Positions 54,239-63,152 of a stretch of DNA of 64,000 bases are shown one piece after another. Position 1 is the stretch's first letter, and each line of letters opens with the position of its first letter. Position numbers and translations under genes: made by a program. The DNA comes from Blastococcus sp. URHD0036. GTDB lineage: Bacteria > Actinomycetota > Actinomycetes > Mycobacteriales > Geodermatophilaceae. The notes beneath the pieces were generated by a model. It saw nothing but the letters and a program-made list of their open reading frames with translations. It had not been told where the DNA came from and made no database searches. The stretch covers positions 248,001 through 312,000 of the forward strand of contig NZ_JNIK01000011.1 in the NCBI RefSeq assembly GCF_000701365.1. Reading direction: 5' to 3'.

Positions 54239-57200
54239 TCAGGCGGGCGCGCCCTGCTGAGCAGGCGTCTCGCCGCCCTCGAGGTCACCCTCGGTGTCGA
54301 GGTATGCCTGCCGGAGCTCGGCCAGCAGCGCCGGGTCGGGCTCGGCCCACATGCCGCGGTCGACGGCCTCCAGGAGCCGCTCGGCGATGCCGTGCAGCGC
54401 CCAGGGGTTGGACTTCTCGAAGAACTCCCGCTGCTCGGGGTCGAGCACGTACGTCTGGGTGAGCTTCTCGTACATCCAGTCGTCGACGACGCCGGTCGTG
54501 GCGTCGTAGCCGAACAGGTAGTCGACCGTGGCGGCCAGCTCGAACGCGCCCTTGTAGCCGTGCCGGCGCATGGCCGCCAGCCACTTCGGGTTGACCACGC
54601 GGGCCCGGAAGACGCGGGCGGTCTCCTCCCCCAGCGAGCGCGTCCGCACCGACTCCGGCCGGGTCGAGTCGCCGATGTAGGCGCGCGGCGCGGTCCCGGT
54701 CAGCGCGCGCACCGTGGCGACCATCCCGCCGTGGTACTGGAAGTAGTCGTCGGAGTCGGCGATGTCGTGCTCGCGGGTGTCGACGTTCTTGGCCGCCACC
54801 GCGATCCGCCGGTACGCCGCCTCCATGTCCGGCCGCGCCTGCACGCCGTCCAGCCCGCGGCCGTAGGCGTAGCCGCCCCACACCGCGTAGACCTCGGCGA
54901 GGTCGGCGTCCCCGCGCCAGTTCCGGCTGTCGATCAGCGGCAGCAGCCCGGCGCCGTAGGCGCCCGGCTTGGAGCCGAACACCCGCGTGGTCGCCCGCCG
55001 GCGGTCGCCGTGCTGGGCGACGTCGGCCTCGACGTGGGCCTTCACGTGGTTCTCGGCATCCGACTCCGAGGCCAGCCCCGCGACCAGCGTCACCGCGTCG
55101 TCGAGCATCGTCACCACGTGCGGGAACGCATCCCGGAAGAAGCCGCTGATCCGCACCGTGACGTCGATGCGGGGGCGGCCGAGCTCGTCGAGCGGGATCG
55201 GCTCCAGGCCGGTCACCCGGCGGGAGGCGTCGTCCCACACCGGGCGGACGCCGAGCAGCGCGAGCACCTCGGCGACGTCGTCCCCGGAGGTGCGCATGGC
55301 CGACGTCCCCCACACCGACAGCCCGACCGACCGCGGGTACTCCCCGGTGTCGGCGAGGTAGCGGGCGACCAGCGACTCGGCCATCGCCTGGCCGGTCTCC
55401 CACGCCAGTCGCGAAGGCACCGCGCGGGGGTCGACGGAGTAGAAGTTCCGGCCGGTCGGCAGCACGTTGACCAGCCCGCGCAGCGGCGAGCCCGAGGGAC
55501 CGGCCGGCACGTAGCCGCCGTCGAGGGCGTGCAGTGTGGCGTCCATCTCGTCGGTGGTGCGGGCCAGCCGCGGCACGACCTCGTCGACGGCGAACTGCAG
55601 CACCGCGGCAACTGCCTCGTCGTCCCGGTCCAGGACCGAGCGGATGACGGAGGGCACAGCGTCGCGGGTCCACCCGGCCGCCTCCATCCCCGACACCAGC
55701 CCGTGCGCCAGCTCCTCGACGGCGTCGGTCGGCCGCAGGCCCGCGGTGCCGTCCTCGGTCAGCCCGAGCGCCTCCCGCAGCCCGGGCAGCGCGACCGAGC
55801 CGCCCCAGATCTGCCGCGCCCGCAGCATGGCCAGCACCAGGCCGACCCGGTCGTCACCCTCGGGCGGCGAGCCGAGCACGTGCAGGCCGTCGCGGATCTG
55901 GGAGTCCTTGATCTCGCAGAGCCACCCGTCGACGTGCAGGATCATCTCGTCGAAGTGGTCGTCCTCGGGCCGCTCGTTGAGCCCCAGGTCGGAGTCGAGC
56001 TTCGCAGCCTGCAGCAGCGTCCAGATCTGCGCGCGGACGGCCGGGAGCTTCGCCGGGTCCATCGCCGCGACGTTGGCGTGCTCGTCGAGCAACTGCTCCA
56101 GCCGGGCGATGTCGCCGTAGGTCTCCGCGCGCGCCATCGGCGGCACCATGTGGTCGACCAGGGTGGCGTGCGCGCGGCGCTTGGCCTGCGAGCCCTCGCC
56201 CGGGTCGTTCACGAGGAACGGGTAGACCAGCGGCAGGTCGCCGATCGCGGCGTCCGGGGCGCACGAGGCCGACAGCCCGACGGTCTTGCCCGGCAGCCAC
56301 TCCATGTTCCCGTGCTTGCCGACGTGCACCAGCGCGTGCGCGCCGAACTCCGACCGCAGCCACCAGTACGCGGCGAGGTAGTGGTGGCTGGGCGGCAGGT
56401 CGGGGTCGTGGTAGATCGCGATGGGGTTCTCGCCGAAGCCGCGCGGCGGCTGGACCATGACGACGACGTTGCCGGCGCGCAGGGCGGCGAACACGATGTG
56501 TGGGCGGGCGGGGTCGGAAGAGTCCACGAACAGCGAGCCCGGCGGCTGCCCCCAGTGCTGGACCATCGCGTCGCGCAGGTCCTGCGGCAGGGTGTCGAAG
56601 AACGCCTGGTACCTCTCGGCCGGGATCCGCACCGCCTGGCCCGAGAGCTGCTCGTCGGTGAGCCAGTCCGCGTCCTGGCCACCCGCGGCGATCAGCGCGT
56701 GCACCAGCGCGTCGCCGTCCAGGTCGGCCACGCCGGGCAGCGCGCCGGGCCCGTCGAACGGGCCGATGTCGTAGCCCGCACCGGACATCGCGGCCAGCAG
56801 CCGGACCACCGACGCCGGGGTGTCCAGGCCGACCGCGTTGCCGATCCGGGCGTGCTTGGTCGGGTAGGCAGACAGCATCACGACGATCCGCCGGTCGGCC
56901 GGCGCGGTGTGCCGCAGCCGGGCGTGCGCGACGGCGGTGCCGGCGACCCGCGCGGCCCGCTCGGGGTCGGCGACGTAGGTGGTCAGGCCGTCCTCGTCGG
57001 TCTCCTTGAACGAGAACGGCACGCTGATGATCCGGCCGTCGAACTCGGGGATCGCGACCTGGTTGCCGACGTCGAGCGGGGAGAGCCCGTCGTCGTCGGC
57101 CAGCCAGTCGGCGCGCGAGCGGGTGAGGCACAGCCCCTGGATCACCGGGACGTCGAGCGAGGCCAGCTGGCCGACGTCCCAGGCGCCGTCGTCCCCGCCG

Positions 57201-57868
57201 GCCTGCGCGGTGGCCGGGCGGGCGCCGCCGGCCGCGAGCACCGTCACGACCATCGCGTCGACGCCACGCAGCGTCTCCAGCAGCCCCTCGTCGATCGACC
57301 GGAGGCTGGCGGTGAACACCGGCAGGGCGGAGCCGCCGGCGGCCTCGATGGCGGTGCAGAGGTCCTCGACGAAGCCGGTGTTCCCGGACAGGTGGTGTGC
57401 GCGGTAGTAGAGGACGGCGATCTTCGGACCGACGGCGGACGACGACCGCTCCAGCACCCCCCAGTCCGGCGCGACCGACGGCGGCTCGAAGCCCTCGCCG
57501 GTCAGCAGCACGGTGTCGGAGAGGAAGCGGTGCAGCTGCACCAGGTTGTCCGGACCGCCCTGCGCGAGGTAGCCGTGCGCCTCGGTGGCCACGCCCATCG
57601 GCACGGTCGAGAGCTCCATCAGCTCCGCGTCGGGCACCTGCTCCCCGCCGAGGACGACGACCGGCGCCGGCCCCGCCAGCAGTGGCGCGAGCATCTCCTC
57701 ATACTGCCGCCGGACGCCGAGGATCCGGACGACGACGAGCTCGGCACCCTCGACGAGCGCCGCGACCCCCTCGTCGCCGAGCCGGACCGGGTTGCCCAGT
57801 CGCCACTCCGCGCCACTGGCGCGGGCGGAGAGCAGGTCGGTGTCACTGGTGGAGAGCAGCGCGAACAC
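54239..57868 (-). CDS. cobN: Aerobic cobaltochelatase subunit CobN
   Basis: Large subunit that inserts cobalt into hydrogenobyrinate a,c-diamide with CobS/CobT or ChlI/D-type partners. The 1209 residues match family length. Recognisable blocks include VAIPEFDGRIISVPF, VHVGKHGNMEWLPGKTVGLS, VYPFLVNDPGEGSQAKRRAH, VRISGFFRDAFPHV and FGSKPGAYGAGLLPLIDSRN. GTG at 57868 is preceded by TAGCGT at 7 nt and no RBS, suggesting leaderless initiation. The partner chelatase subunits are outside the window. Confidence 0.96.
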   Translation of the reverse strand: MFALLSTSDTDLLSARASGAEWRLGNPVRLGDEGVAALVEGAELVVVRILGVRRQYEEMLAPLLAGPAPVVVLGGEQVPDAELMELSTVPMGVATEAHGYLAQGGPDNLVQLHRFLSDTVLLTGEGFEPPSVAPDWGVLERSSSAVGPKIAVLYYRAHHLSGNTGFVEDLCTAIEAAGGSALPVFTASLRSIDEGLLETLRGVDAMVVTVLAAGGARPATAQAGGDDGAWDVGQLASLDVPVIQGLCLTRSRADWLADDDGLSPLDVGNQVAIPEFDGRIISVPFSFKETDEDGLTTYVADPERAARVAGTAVAHARLRHTAPADRRIVVMLSAYPTKHARIGNAVGLDTPASVVRLLAAMSGAGYDIGPFDGPGALPGVADLDGDALVHALIAAGGQDADWLTDEQLSGQAVRIPAERYQAFFDTLPQDLRDAMVQHWGQPPGSLFVDSSDPARPHIVFAALRAGNVVVMVQPPRGFGENPIAIYHDPDLPPSHHYLAAYWWLRSEFGAHALVHVGKHGNMEWLPGKTVGLSASCAPDAAIGDLPLVYPFLVNDPGEGSQAKRRAHATLVDHMVPPMARAETYGDIARLEQLLDEHANVAAMDPAKLPAVRAQIWTLLQAAKLDSDLGLNERPEDDHFDEMILHVDGWLCEIKDSQIRDGLHVLGSPPEGDDRVGLVLAMLRARQIWGGSVALPGLREALGLTEDGTAGLRPTDAVEELAHGLVSGMEAAGWTRDAVPSVIRSVLDRDDEAVAAVLQFAVDEVVPRLARTTDEMDATLHALDGGYVPAGPSGSPLRGLVNVLPTGRNFYSVDPRAVPSRLAWETGQAMAESLVARYLADTGEYPRSVGLSVWGTSAMRTSGDDVAEVLALLGVRPVWDDASRRVTGLEPIPLDELGRPRIDVTVRISGFFRDAFPHVVTMLDDAVTLVAGLASESDAENHVKAHVEADVAQHGDRRRATTRVFGSKPGAYGAGLLPLIDSRNWRGDADLAEVYAVWGGYAYGRGLDGVQARPDMEAAYRRIAVAAKNVDTREHDIADSDDYFQYHGGMVATVRALTGTAPRAYIGDSTRPESVRTRSLGEETARVFRARVVNPKWLAAMRRHGYKGAFELAATVDYLFGYDATTGVVDDWMYEKLTQTYVLDPEQREFFEKSNPWALHGIAERLLEAVDRGMWAEPDPALLAELRQAYLDTEGDLEGGETPAQQGAPA

Positions 57869-57875
57869 CCGGGCG

Positions 57876-57881
57876 ACGCTA
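57876..57881 (-). promoter_or_regulatory. -10 element for leaderless cobN
   Basis: TAGCGT on the minus strand, exactly 7 nt before the cobN GTG at 57868. No cobalamin riboswitch fits in the 100-bp gap shared with the divergent desA promoter. Confidence 0.55.
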
Positions 57882-57934
57882 CCCGCGCACCCCCTGGTCC
57901 CCCTCGCCCGCGGCTGTGTAGTGTCCCGCCGCAG

Positions 57935-57953
57935 TTAGGTGAGGCTTACCTGC
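57935..57953 (+). promoter_or_regulatory. IdeR/DmdR1 iron box before desA
   Basis: TTAGGTGAGGCTTACCTGC matches the iron-box consensus TTAGGTTAGGCTAACCTAA at 15 of 19 positions and keeps the AGG/CCT dyad. A further half-site (GAACCTAAG, 57961-57969) follows directly before the start codon. The site lies 15 nt before the desA GTG, so iron-loaded repressor would block the siderophore operon. Conserved iron boxes are known in front of Streptomyces desA. Confidence 0.85.
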
Positions 57954-57968
57954 ATGAGGGGAACCTAA

Positions 57969-59465
57969 GTGACGGAGCACACGCCCACGACGCACCTGTT
58001 CTCGGGAGCGACGGTCGACCACTACGCCGCCGTCGTGACCGCCACGCTCGGCACCCTCGCCGACCGCGTCCGGGTGATCCGCCGCCCCCGGTCGGGCGTT
58101 CCCCAGCACGACCTCGAGGAGCTCGTCGGGAGCGTCGACCTCGACGCCCCGCTCGGTGACACGTTCTCCGCGATCAAGGAGACGTCCCGGCTCTACCTCG
58201 AGCACGCGGTGTGGTTCCACGAGGCCGGCTACGTCGCCCACCTGAACTGCCCGGTCGCGATCCCCGCGCTGGCCGCGGACCTCCTCGCCTCCGCCGTCAA
58301 CACCTCGGTCGACACCTACGACCAGTCGACCACCGCCACCCTCATGGAGCGTCGGCTCGTCGCGTGGACCGCCGGCCGGGCCGGTCTCGGCCCCGCCGCG
58401 GACGGCGTGTTCACCAGCGGCGGCACCCAGTCGAACCTGCAGGCGCTGCTGCTGGCCCGCGACGAGACGCTGACAAGGCTGCCCAGTCCGCTCCCCGCGG
58501 GCGCGCGGCTGCGGATCCTCGCCAGCGGCCAGTCCCACTTCAGCGTCTCGAAGTCCGCCCGCCTGCTCGGGCTGGGCGCCGACGCCGTCGTCCTCGTGCC
58601 CACCGACGCGGACCACCGGATGGACCCGGCCGCGCTGCGCGAGGCAGCGGCCGGCGTCCGGGCCGCCGGCGACGTCGTCATGGCGGTGGTCGCCACCGCC
58701 GGCACCACCGACCTCGGCCGGATCGACCCCCTCGCCGCGGTCGCCGACGTGTGCGCCGAGCACGGCGCGTGGCTGCACGTCGACGCCGCCTACGGGGGCG
58801 CCCTGCTGGTGTCCCGCCGCCGGAGGCACCTGCTGGACGGGATCGAGCGCGCCGACTCGGTGACGGTCGACTTCCACAAGGGCTTCTTCCAGCCGGTCGC
58901 CTGCTCCGCGGTGCTGGTGCGCGACGGCGCCACCCTGCGGCACGTCACCCACCACGCCGCCTACCTGAACCCGCGCGGCGAGCGGGCGCCCAACCAGGTC
59001 GACCGCAGCCTGCAGACCACCCGCCGCTTCGATGCGCTCAAGCTGTGGGTGACCCTGCGCGCCATGGGTGCCGACGCCATCGGCGACGCCTTCGACACCT
59101 GCCTGGACCTGGCCACGCAGGTGCACGCCGACCTCGGAGCCGACCCGCGGTTCGAGGTGCACAGCGCGCCGACGCTGAGCACGGTCCTCTTCCGCTACCG
59201 CCCGGTCGGCCCGGACGGTCGGCTGGACCCGGCCGCCGCCGACCGGCTGGTCGCCGGCATCCGCGAGCGGCTCTTCGAGGAGGGCGAGGCGATCGTCGCC
59301 CGCACCGTCGTCGACGGGCGCCCGTGGCTGAAGTTCACGCTGCTGAACCCGGGCAGCACCCGCGCCGACGTCCGCACCGTCGTCGACCTGGTCCGCGAGG
59401 CCGGCGACGACCTCCTGGGGATCCCCGCGACCCCGGTGCGCGCCCGCGAGGAGGTGCTGGCGTGA
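57969..59465 (+). CDS. desA: Lysine decarboxylase-like PLP enzyme (DesA)
   Basis: Produces cadaverine for desferrioxamine. The 498-residue group II decarboxylase has TSGGTQSNLQALLLARDE, the PLP-ring histidine region SGQSHFSVSKSARLLG, the Asp in HVDAAYGGALL and the PLP lysine in VDFHKGFFQP. GTG at 57969 follows GAGGGG by 7 nt and the iron box. Paralogous L-2,4-diaminobutyrate decarboxylases look alike; the neighbours desB, desC and desD decide the call. Confidence 0.92.
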   Translation: MTEHTPTTHLFSGATVDHYAAVVTATLGTLADRVRVIRRPRSGVPQHDLEELVGSVDLDAPLGDTFSAIKETSRLYLEHAVWFHEAGYVAHLNCPVAIPALAADLLASAVNTSVDTYDQSTTATLMERRLVAWTAGRAGLGPAADGVFTSGGTQSNLQALLLARDETLTRLPSPLPAGARLRILASGQSHFSVSKSARLLGLGADAVVLVPTDADHRMDPAALREAAAGVRAAGDVVMAVVATAGTTDLGRIDPLAAVADVCAEHGAWLHVDAAYGGALLVSRRRRHLLDGIERADSVTVDFHKGFFQPVACSAVLVRDGATLRHVTHHAAYLNPRGERAPNQVDRSLQTTRRFDALKLWVTLRAMGADAIGDAFDTCLDLATQVHADLGADPRFEVHSAPTLSTVLFRYRPVGPDGRLDPAAADRLVAGIRERLFEEGEAIVARTVVDGRPWLKFTLLNPGSTRADVRTVVDLVREAGDDLLGIPATPVRAREEVLA

Positions 59466-60775
59466 CCGTCCACGACCTCGTCGGCGTCGGCATCGGGCCG
59501 TTCAACCTCGGCCTCGCCGCGCTGAGCGCGCCCGTGCCGGAGGTCGACGGGCTCTTCCTCGACGAGCACGAGGAGTTCTCCTGGCACCCCGGGATGCTCA
59601 TCGAGGGCACCACCCTGCAGGTGCCGTTCCTCGCCGACCTGGTCACCATGGCCGACCCGACCTCGCCGTACTCCTACCTGGCGTACCTCAAGGCGACCGG
59701 CCGGCTGTACCCCTTCTACATCCGCGAGGACTTCCACCCGCTGCGCGCGGAGTACGACGCCTACTGCCGCTGGGTCGCCGAGCGCGTGCCGGGCCTGCGG
59801 TGGGGGCGCCGCGTGGAGCGGGTCGAGCACGACGGCGACGTCTACCGGGTGTCCGCGCGCGATATGCGCACCGGCGAGGTCGAGGTGCACCTGGGCCGCC
59901 GACTGGTCCTCGGCGTGGGGACGGCGCCCTGGCTGCCCGAGCCGCTGCGCGACCTGCCCGGCCCGGCCTGGCACGCCGCGGAGTACCTCCCGCACAAGGA
60001 GGAGCTGCAGACGCTGGGGCACGTCACCGTCGTCGGCAGCGGGCAGAGCGCGGCGGAGGTCTACCTGGACCTGCTGACCGACGCCGACCGGCTCGGCTAC
60101 CGCGTCGACTGGGTGACCCGCTCGCCGCGGTTCTTCCCCATGGAGGTCACCAAGCTCACGCTGGAGATGACCTCGCCCGAGTACGCCCGCTACCACCACG
60201 GCCTGCCGATGGCCCGGCGCGACGCCCTCGCCCGCGAGCAGCGGCACCTCTACAAGGGCATCAGCGGCGACCTCGTCGACGCCGTCTACGACACGCTGTA
60301 CCGGACCGGACGTCGTGGCGAGGTCCCGACGGCGCTGCTGACCGGCGTCGACGTGTCCGGCGCCGAGTGGGACGCCGGCCGCCGCGAGTACTCCCTGCGG
60401 CTGCACCACGCCGAGTCCGACCGCACCGGCACCCGGACGACGCGGGCGCTGGTGCTCGCGACCGGCTACCGCGCGCGGGTGCCCGAGTTCCTCGAGCCGG
60501 TCCGCGACCGCATCCGGTGGGACGCCCGCGGCCGCTACGACGTGGCCCTCGACCACTCGGTCGACGTCGCCGGCCGGGAGGTGTTCGTGCAGAACGCCGA
60601 GGAGCACACCCACAGCCTCATCGCGCCGGACCTCGGCATGGGCGCCTACCGCAACTCGGTGATCCTCAACGCGATCTGCGGGCGCGAGGTCTACCCGGTC
60701 GAGGAGCACATCGCCTACCAGGAGTTCGGCCTCGCCGGGAGCGAGATCCTCTCCTCGGTGGGGGCAGCGCGATGA
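59462..60775 (+). CDS. desB: Lysine/cadaverine N-hydroxylase (DesB)
   Basis: FAD and NADPH-dependent monooxygenase that N-hydroxylates cadaverine. The 437-residue protein has the FAD motif GVGIGPFNLGLAAL, WHPGMLIEGTTLQVPFLADL, the NADPH motif VTVVGSGQSAAEVYLDLL and the C-terminal ATGYRARVPEFL. GTG at 59462 overlaps the desA stop (GTGA) and the gene ends overlapping desC (ATGA). Confidence 0.95.
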   Translation: MTVHDLVGVGIGPFNLGLAALSAPVPEVDGLFLDEHEEFSWHPGMLIEGTTLQVPFLADLVTMADPTSPYSYLAYLKATGRLYPFYIREDFHPLRAEYDAYCRWVAERVPGLRWGRRVERVEHDGDVYRVSARDMRTGEVEVHLGRRLVLGVGTAPWLPEPLRDLPGPAWHAAEYLPHKEELQTLGHVTVVGSGQSAAEVYLDLLTDADRLGYRVDWVTRSPRFFPMEVTKLTLEMTSPEYARYHHGLPMARRDALAREQRHLYKGISGDLVDAVYDTLYRTGRRGEVPTALLTGVDVSGAEWDAGRREYSLRLHHAESDRTGTRTTRALVLATGYRARVPEFLEPVRDRIRWDARGRYDVALDHSVDVAGREVFVQNAEEHTHSLIAPDLGMGAYRNSVILNAICGREVYPVEEHIAYQEFGLAGSEILSSVGAAR

Positions 60776-61350
60776 CCGCCGTCCTGCCCTGGTCCGTGCG
60801 CACCCGGGTCGGGGCGCTCTCGCTGGAGCCATTGGACCTCGACCGCGACCTCGACCTGCTCCACGCCTGGGTCACGCACCCGCGCTCGGCGTACTGGCTG
60901 ATGCAGGGCGCCTCCCCCGCCGACGTGCGGGCCGCCTACGCCGCGATCGTCACCGATCCGGACCACGACGCGTGGCTCGGCCGGGTGGACGGCGTCCCGG
61001 CGTTCCTCGCCGAGACCTACGACCCGCGCCTGCGGGAGCTCGCCGGGGCGTGGCCGGCCGAGCCCGGCGACGTCGGGATGCACGTGCTGGTCGCACCGCC
61101 CGCCGGGGACCCCACGCCGGGCCTCACCTCGGCCGTCATGGCCGCCGTCGTCCGCTTCTGCCTGGACCTGCCCGGCGCGCGCCGGGTGGTCGTCGAGCCC
61201 GACGCCGGCAACGGCGCGATCCGGGCGAAGAACCGGGCGGCCGGGTTCGTCGAGCACGGCCCGCTCGACCTCGGGCACAAGACGGCGATGCTGAGCACCT
61301 GCACCGCCCGGGCCTTCGCGGGCAGCGAGCTCGCGGGGGTGCTGTCGTGA
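60772..61350 (+). CDS. desC: Acyl-CoA N-acyltransferase (DesC)
   Basis: Acylates N-hydroxycadaverine with succinyl- or acetyl-CoA to make the hydroxamate units. The 192-residue GNAT/RimJ-like protein (siderophore acyltransferase group) has LLHAWVTHPRSAYWLMQG, DVGMHVLVAPP and VVVEPDAGNGAIRAKNRAAG near the CoA site. ATG at 60772 overlaps desB, and the gene ends overlapping desD. Confidence 0.93.
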   Translation: MTAVLPWSVRTRVGALSLEPLDLDRDLDLLHAWVTHPRSAYWLMQGASPADVRAAYAAIVTDPDHDAWLGRVDGVPAFLAETYDPRLRELAGAWPAEPGDVGMHVLVAPPAGDPTPGLTSAVMAAVVRFCLDLPGARRVVVEPDAGNGAIRAKNRAAGFVEHGPLDLGHKTAMLSTCTARAFAGSELAGVLS

Positions 61351-63152
61351 CCGCCGTGGTGGAACGTGCGGGCCTCGGAGCCGAGCACCTGGAGCCCGGG
61401 GCGATGGGCCGGGCGCACCGGCACGTCGTCACCAAGGCGCTGTCGGAGTTCGCGCACGAGCGGCTGATCACGCCGGTGCCGGCCGACGGCGAGTCCGACG
61501 CCCTCGGCCGCACCCGGTGGTCGCTGACCCCCGCGCCGGGCACCGTCTACCGGTTCGCCGCCCGGGTGCTGCCGCTGGAGCACTGGGACGTCGACCCCGC
61601 CTCGGTGACCCGCACCGTGGACGGCGCCGACGCACCCCTCGACGCCCTCGCGCTCATCGACGAGCTGCAGGCCGACCTGGGCATCCCCGACTCCCTCCTC
61701 GGCACCTACCTCGAGGAGGTCAGTGCCACGCTCGCCGGAGCCGCGTGGAAGCTGCACTCCCGCCGCGCCGACGCCCGCGAGCTGGCCCGCGCCGACCTGC
61801 AGACGGTCGAGCGGTCGATGACCGAGGGCCACCCCGCGTTCGTCGCCAACAACGGCCGGATCGGCTTCGGCCTGACCGACTCCGCCGCCTACGCCCCCGA
61901 GGCCGGGACGCCGGTGCGGCTGGTCTGGGTGGCGGCCCGGCGCGCGCTCACCCACCTGGCCTGCGGCGCCGGTGTCGACGAGCGGGAGCTGTACGCGGGC
62001 CAGCTCGGCGAGGAGCTGCTGGACACCTTCGCCGGGCGGCTGCGGGCGCTCGGGCTGGACCCGGCCGACTACCGCTACCTGCCGGTGCACCCCTGGCAGT
62101 GGGAGCACCGGCTGGCGGTCACCTTCGCCGCGGACCTCGGCCGCCGCGACCTGGTGCCGCTCGGGCACAGCGAGGACCGCTACCAGGCCCAGCAGTCGAT
62201 CCGGACGTTCTTCGACCTCGACCGCCCCGACCGGCACTATGTGAAGGTCGCCCTGGCGATCCAGAACATGGGCTTCCTGCGTGGGCTCTCGCCCGCCTAC
62301 ATGCGCGCGGCACCGGCGATCAACGACTGGGTCGCCGGGGTGGTCACCGGCGACCCGGACCTCGGCGGGTTCGCGATCCTGCGGGAGCTGGCCTCGATCG
62401 GCTACACCGGCGACGCCTACCACCGGATGGCCGCCCGGGGCGTCCGGTCGCCGTTCCAGAAGATGGTCGCCGCGCTGTGGCGGGAGAGCCCGGTGCCGGG
62501 GCTCGCCGCGGACGAGCGGGCGATGACGATGGCCGCGCTGCTGCACCGCGACGCCGACGGGCGGTCGCTGGTCGGCGGGCTCATCGCCGACTCCGGCCTC
62601 GACCCGCGGGTGTGGCTGCGCAGCTACCTCGACGCCTACCTCCGCCCGGTGCTGCACTGCCTGCTCGCCCACGACCTCGCGTTCATGCCGCACGGCGAGA
62701 ACGTGATCCTGGTGCTGCGGAACTCGGTGCCGCACCGTGTCCTCATGAAGGACATCGGCGAGGAGGTCGCCGTCTTCGGGGACCGGCCGCTGCCCGCCGA
62801 CGTCGAGCGGGTCCGCGTCGACCTGCCCGACGACGTGCGGCTGCTGTCGGTGTTCACCGACGTCTTCGACGGGTTCCTGCGCTACCTGGCCACGGTGCTG
62901 GACACCGACGGCCTGCTCCCGGCCGACGAGGTCTGGGGCGTCGTCGCCGAGTGCCTGCTGGACCACCGCGAGGCGCACCCCGAGCTGCACCGGCGGTTCG
63001 ACCTGTTCACGCCTGAGTTCGCGCACTCCTGCCTGAACCGGCTGCAGCTGCGCAACACCCTGCAGATGGTCGACCTCGCCGACCAGGCGTCCTCGCTGCA
63101 GTACGCCGGGACGCTCGCCAACCCGGTCGCGCCGTACGGGCCGCCCCGGTGA
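61347..63152 (+). CDS. desD: NIS siderophore synthetase, IucA/IucC family (DesD)
   Basis: ATP-dependent ligase that oligomerises and cyclises N-hydroxy-N-succinylcadaverine to desferrioxamine. The 601-residue protein has the IucA/IucC core [43 protein letters not shown], a C-terminal FhuF-like domain with [20 protein letters not shown]-type active-site block, and KDIGEEV. GTG at 61347 overlaps the desC stop. Confidence 0.95.
   Translation: MTAVVERAGLGAEHLEPGAMGRAHRHVVTKALSEFAHERLITPVPADGESDALGRTRWSLTPAPGTVYRFAARVLPLEHWDVDPASVTRTVDGADAPLDALALIDELQADLGIPDSLLGTYLEEVSATLAGAAWKLHSRRADARELARADLQTVERSMTEGHPAFVANNGRIGFGLTDSAAYAPEAGTPVRLVWVAARRALTHLACGAGVDERELYAGQLGEELLDTFAGRLRALGLDPADYRYLPVHPWQWEHRLAVTFAADLGRRDLVPLGHSEDRYQAQQSIRTFFDLDRPDRHYVKVALAIQNMGFLRGLSPAYMRAAPAINDWVAGVVTGDPDLGGFAILRELASIGYTGDAYHRMAARGVRSPFQKMVAALWRESPVPGLAADERAMTMAALLHRDADGRSLVGGLIADSGLDPRVWLRSYLDAYLRPVLHCLLAHDLAFMPHGENVILVLRNSVPHRVLMKDIGEEVAVFGDRPLPADVERVRVDLPDDVRLLSVFTDVFDGFLRYLATVLDTDGLLPADEVWGVVAECLLDHREAHPELHRRFDLFTPEFAHSCLNRLQLRNTLQMVDLADQASSLQYAGTLANPVAPYGPPR

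Noticed and set aside
57869-57968. Cobalamin riboswitch between cobN and desA
   Set aside because: The gap is only 100 bp and holds two promoters and an iron box; no B12-box-like sequence was seen.
54392-58159. 1255-codon open frame antisense to cobN
   Set aside because: His/Arg/Val-rich shadow with no start signals; cobN on the other strand is unmistakable.
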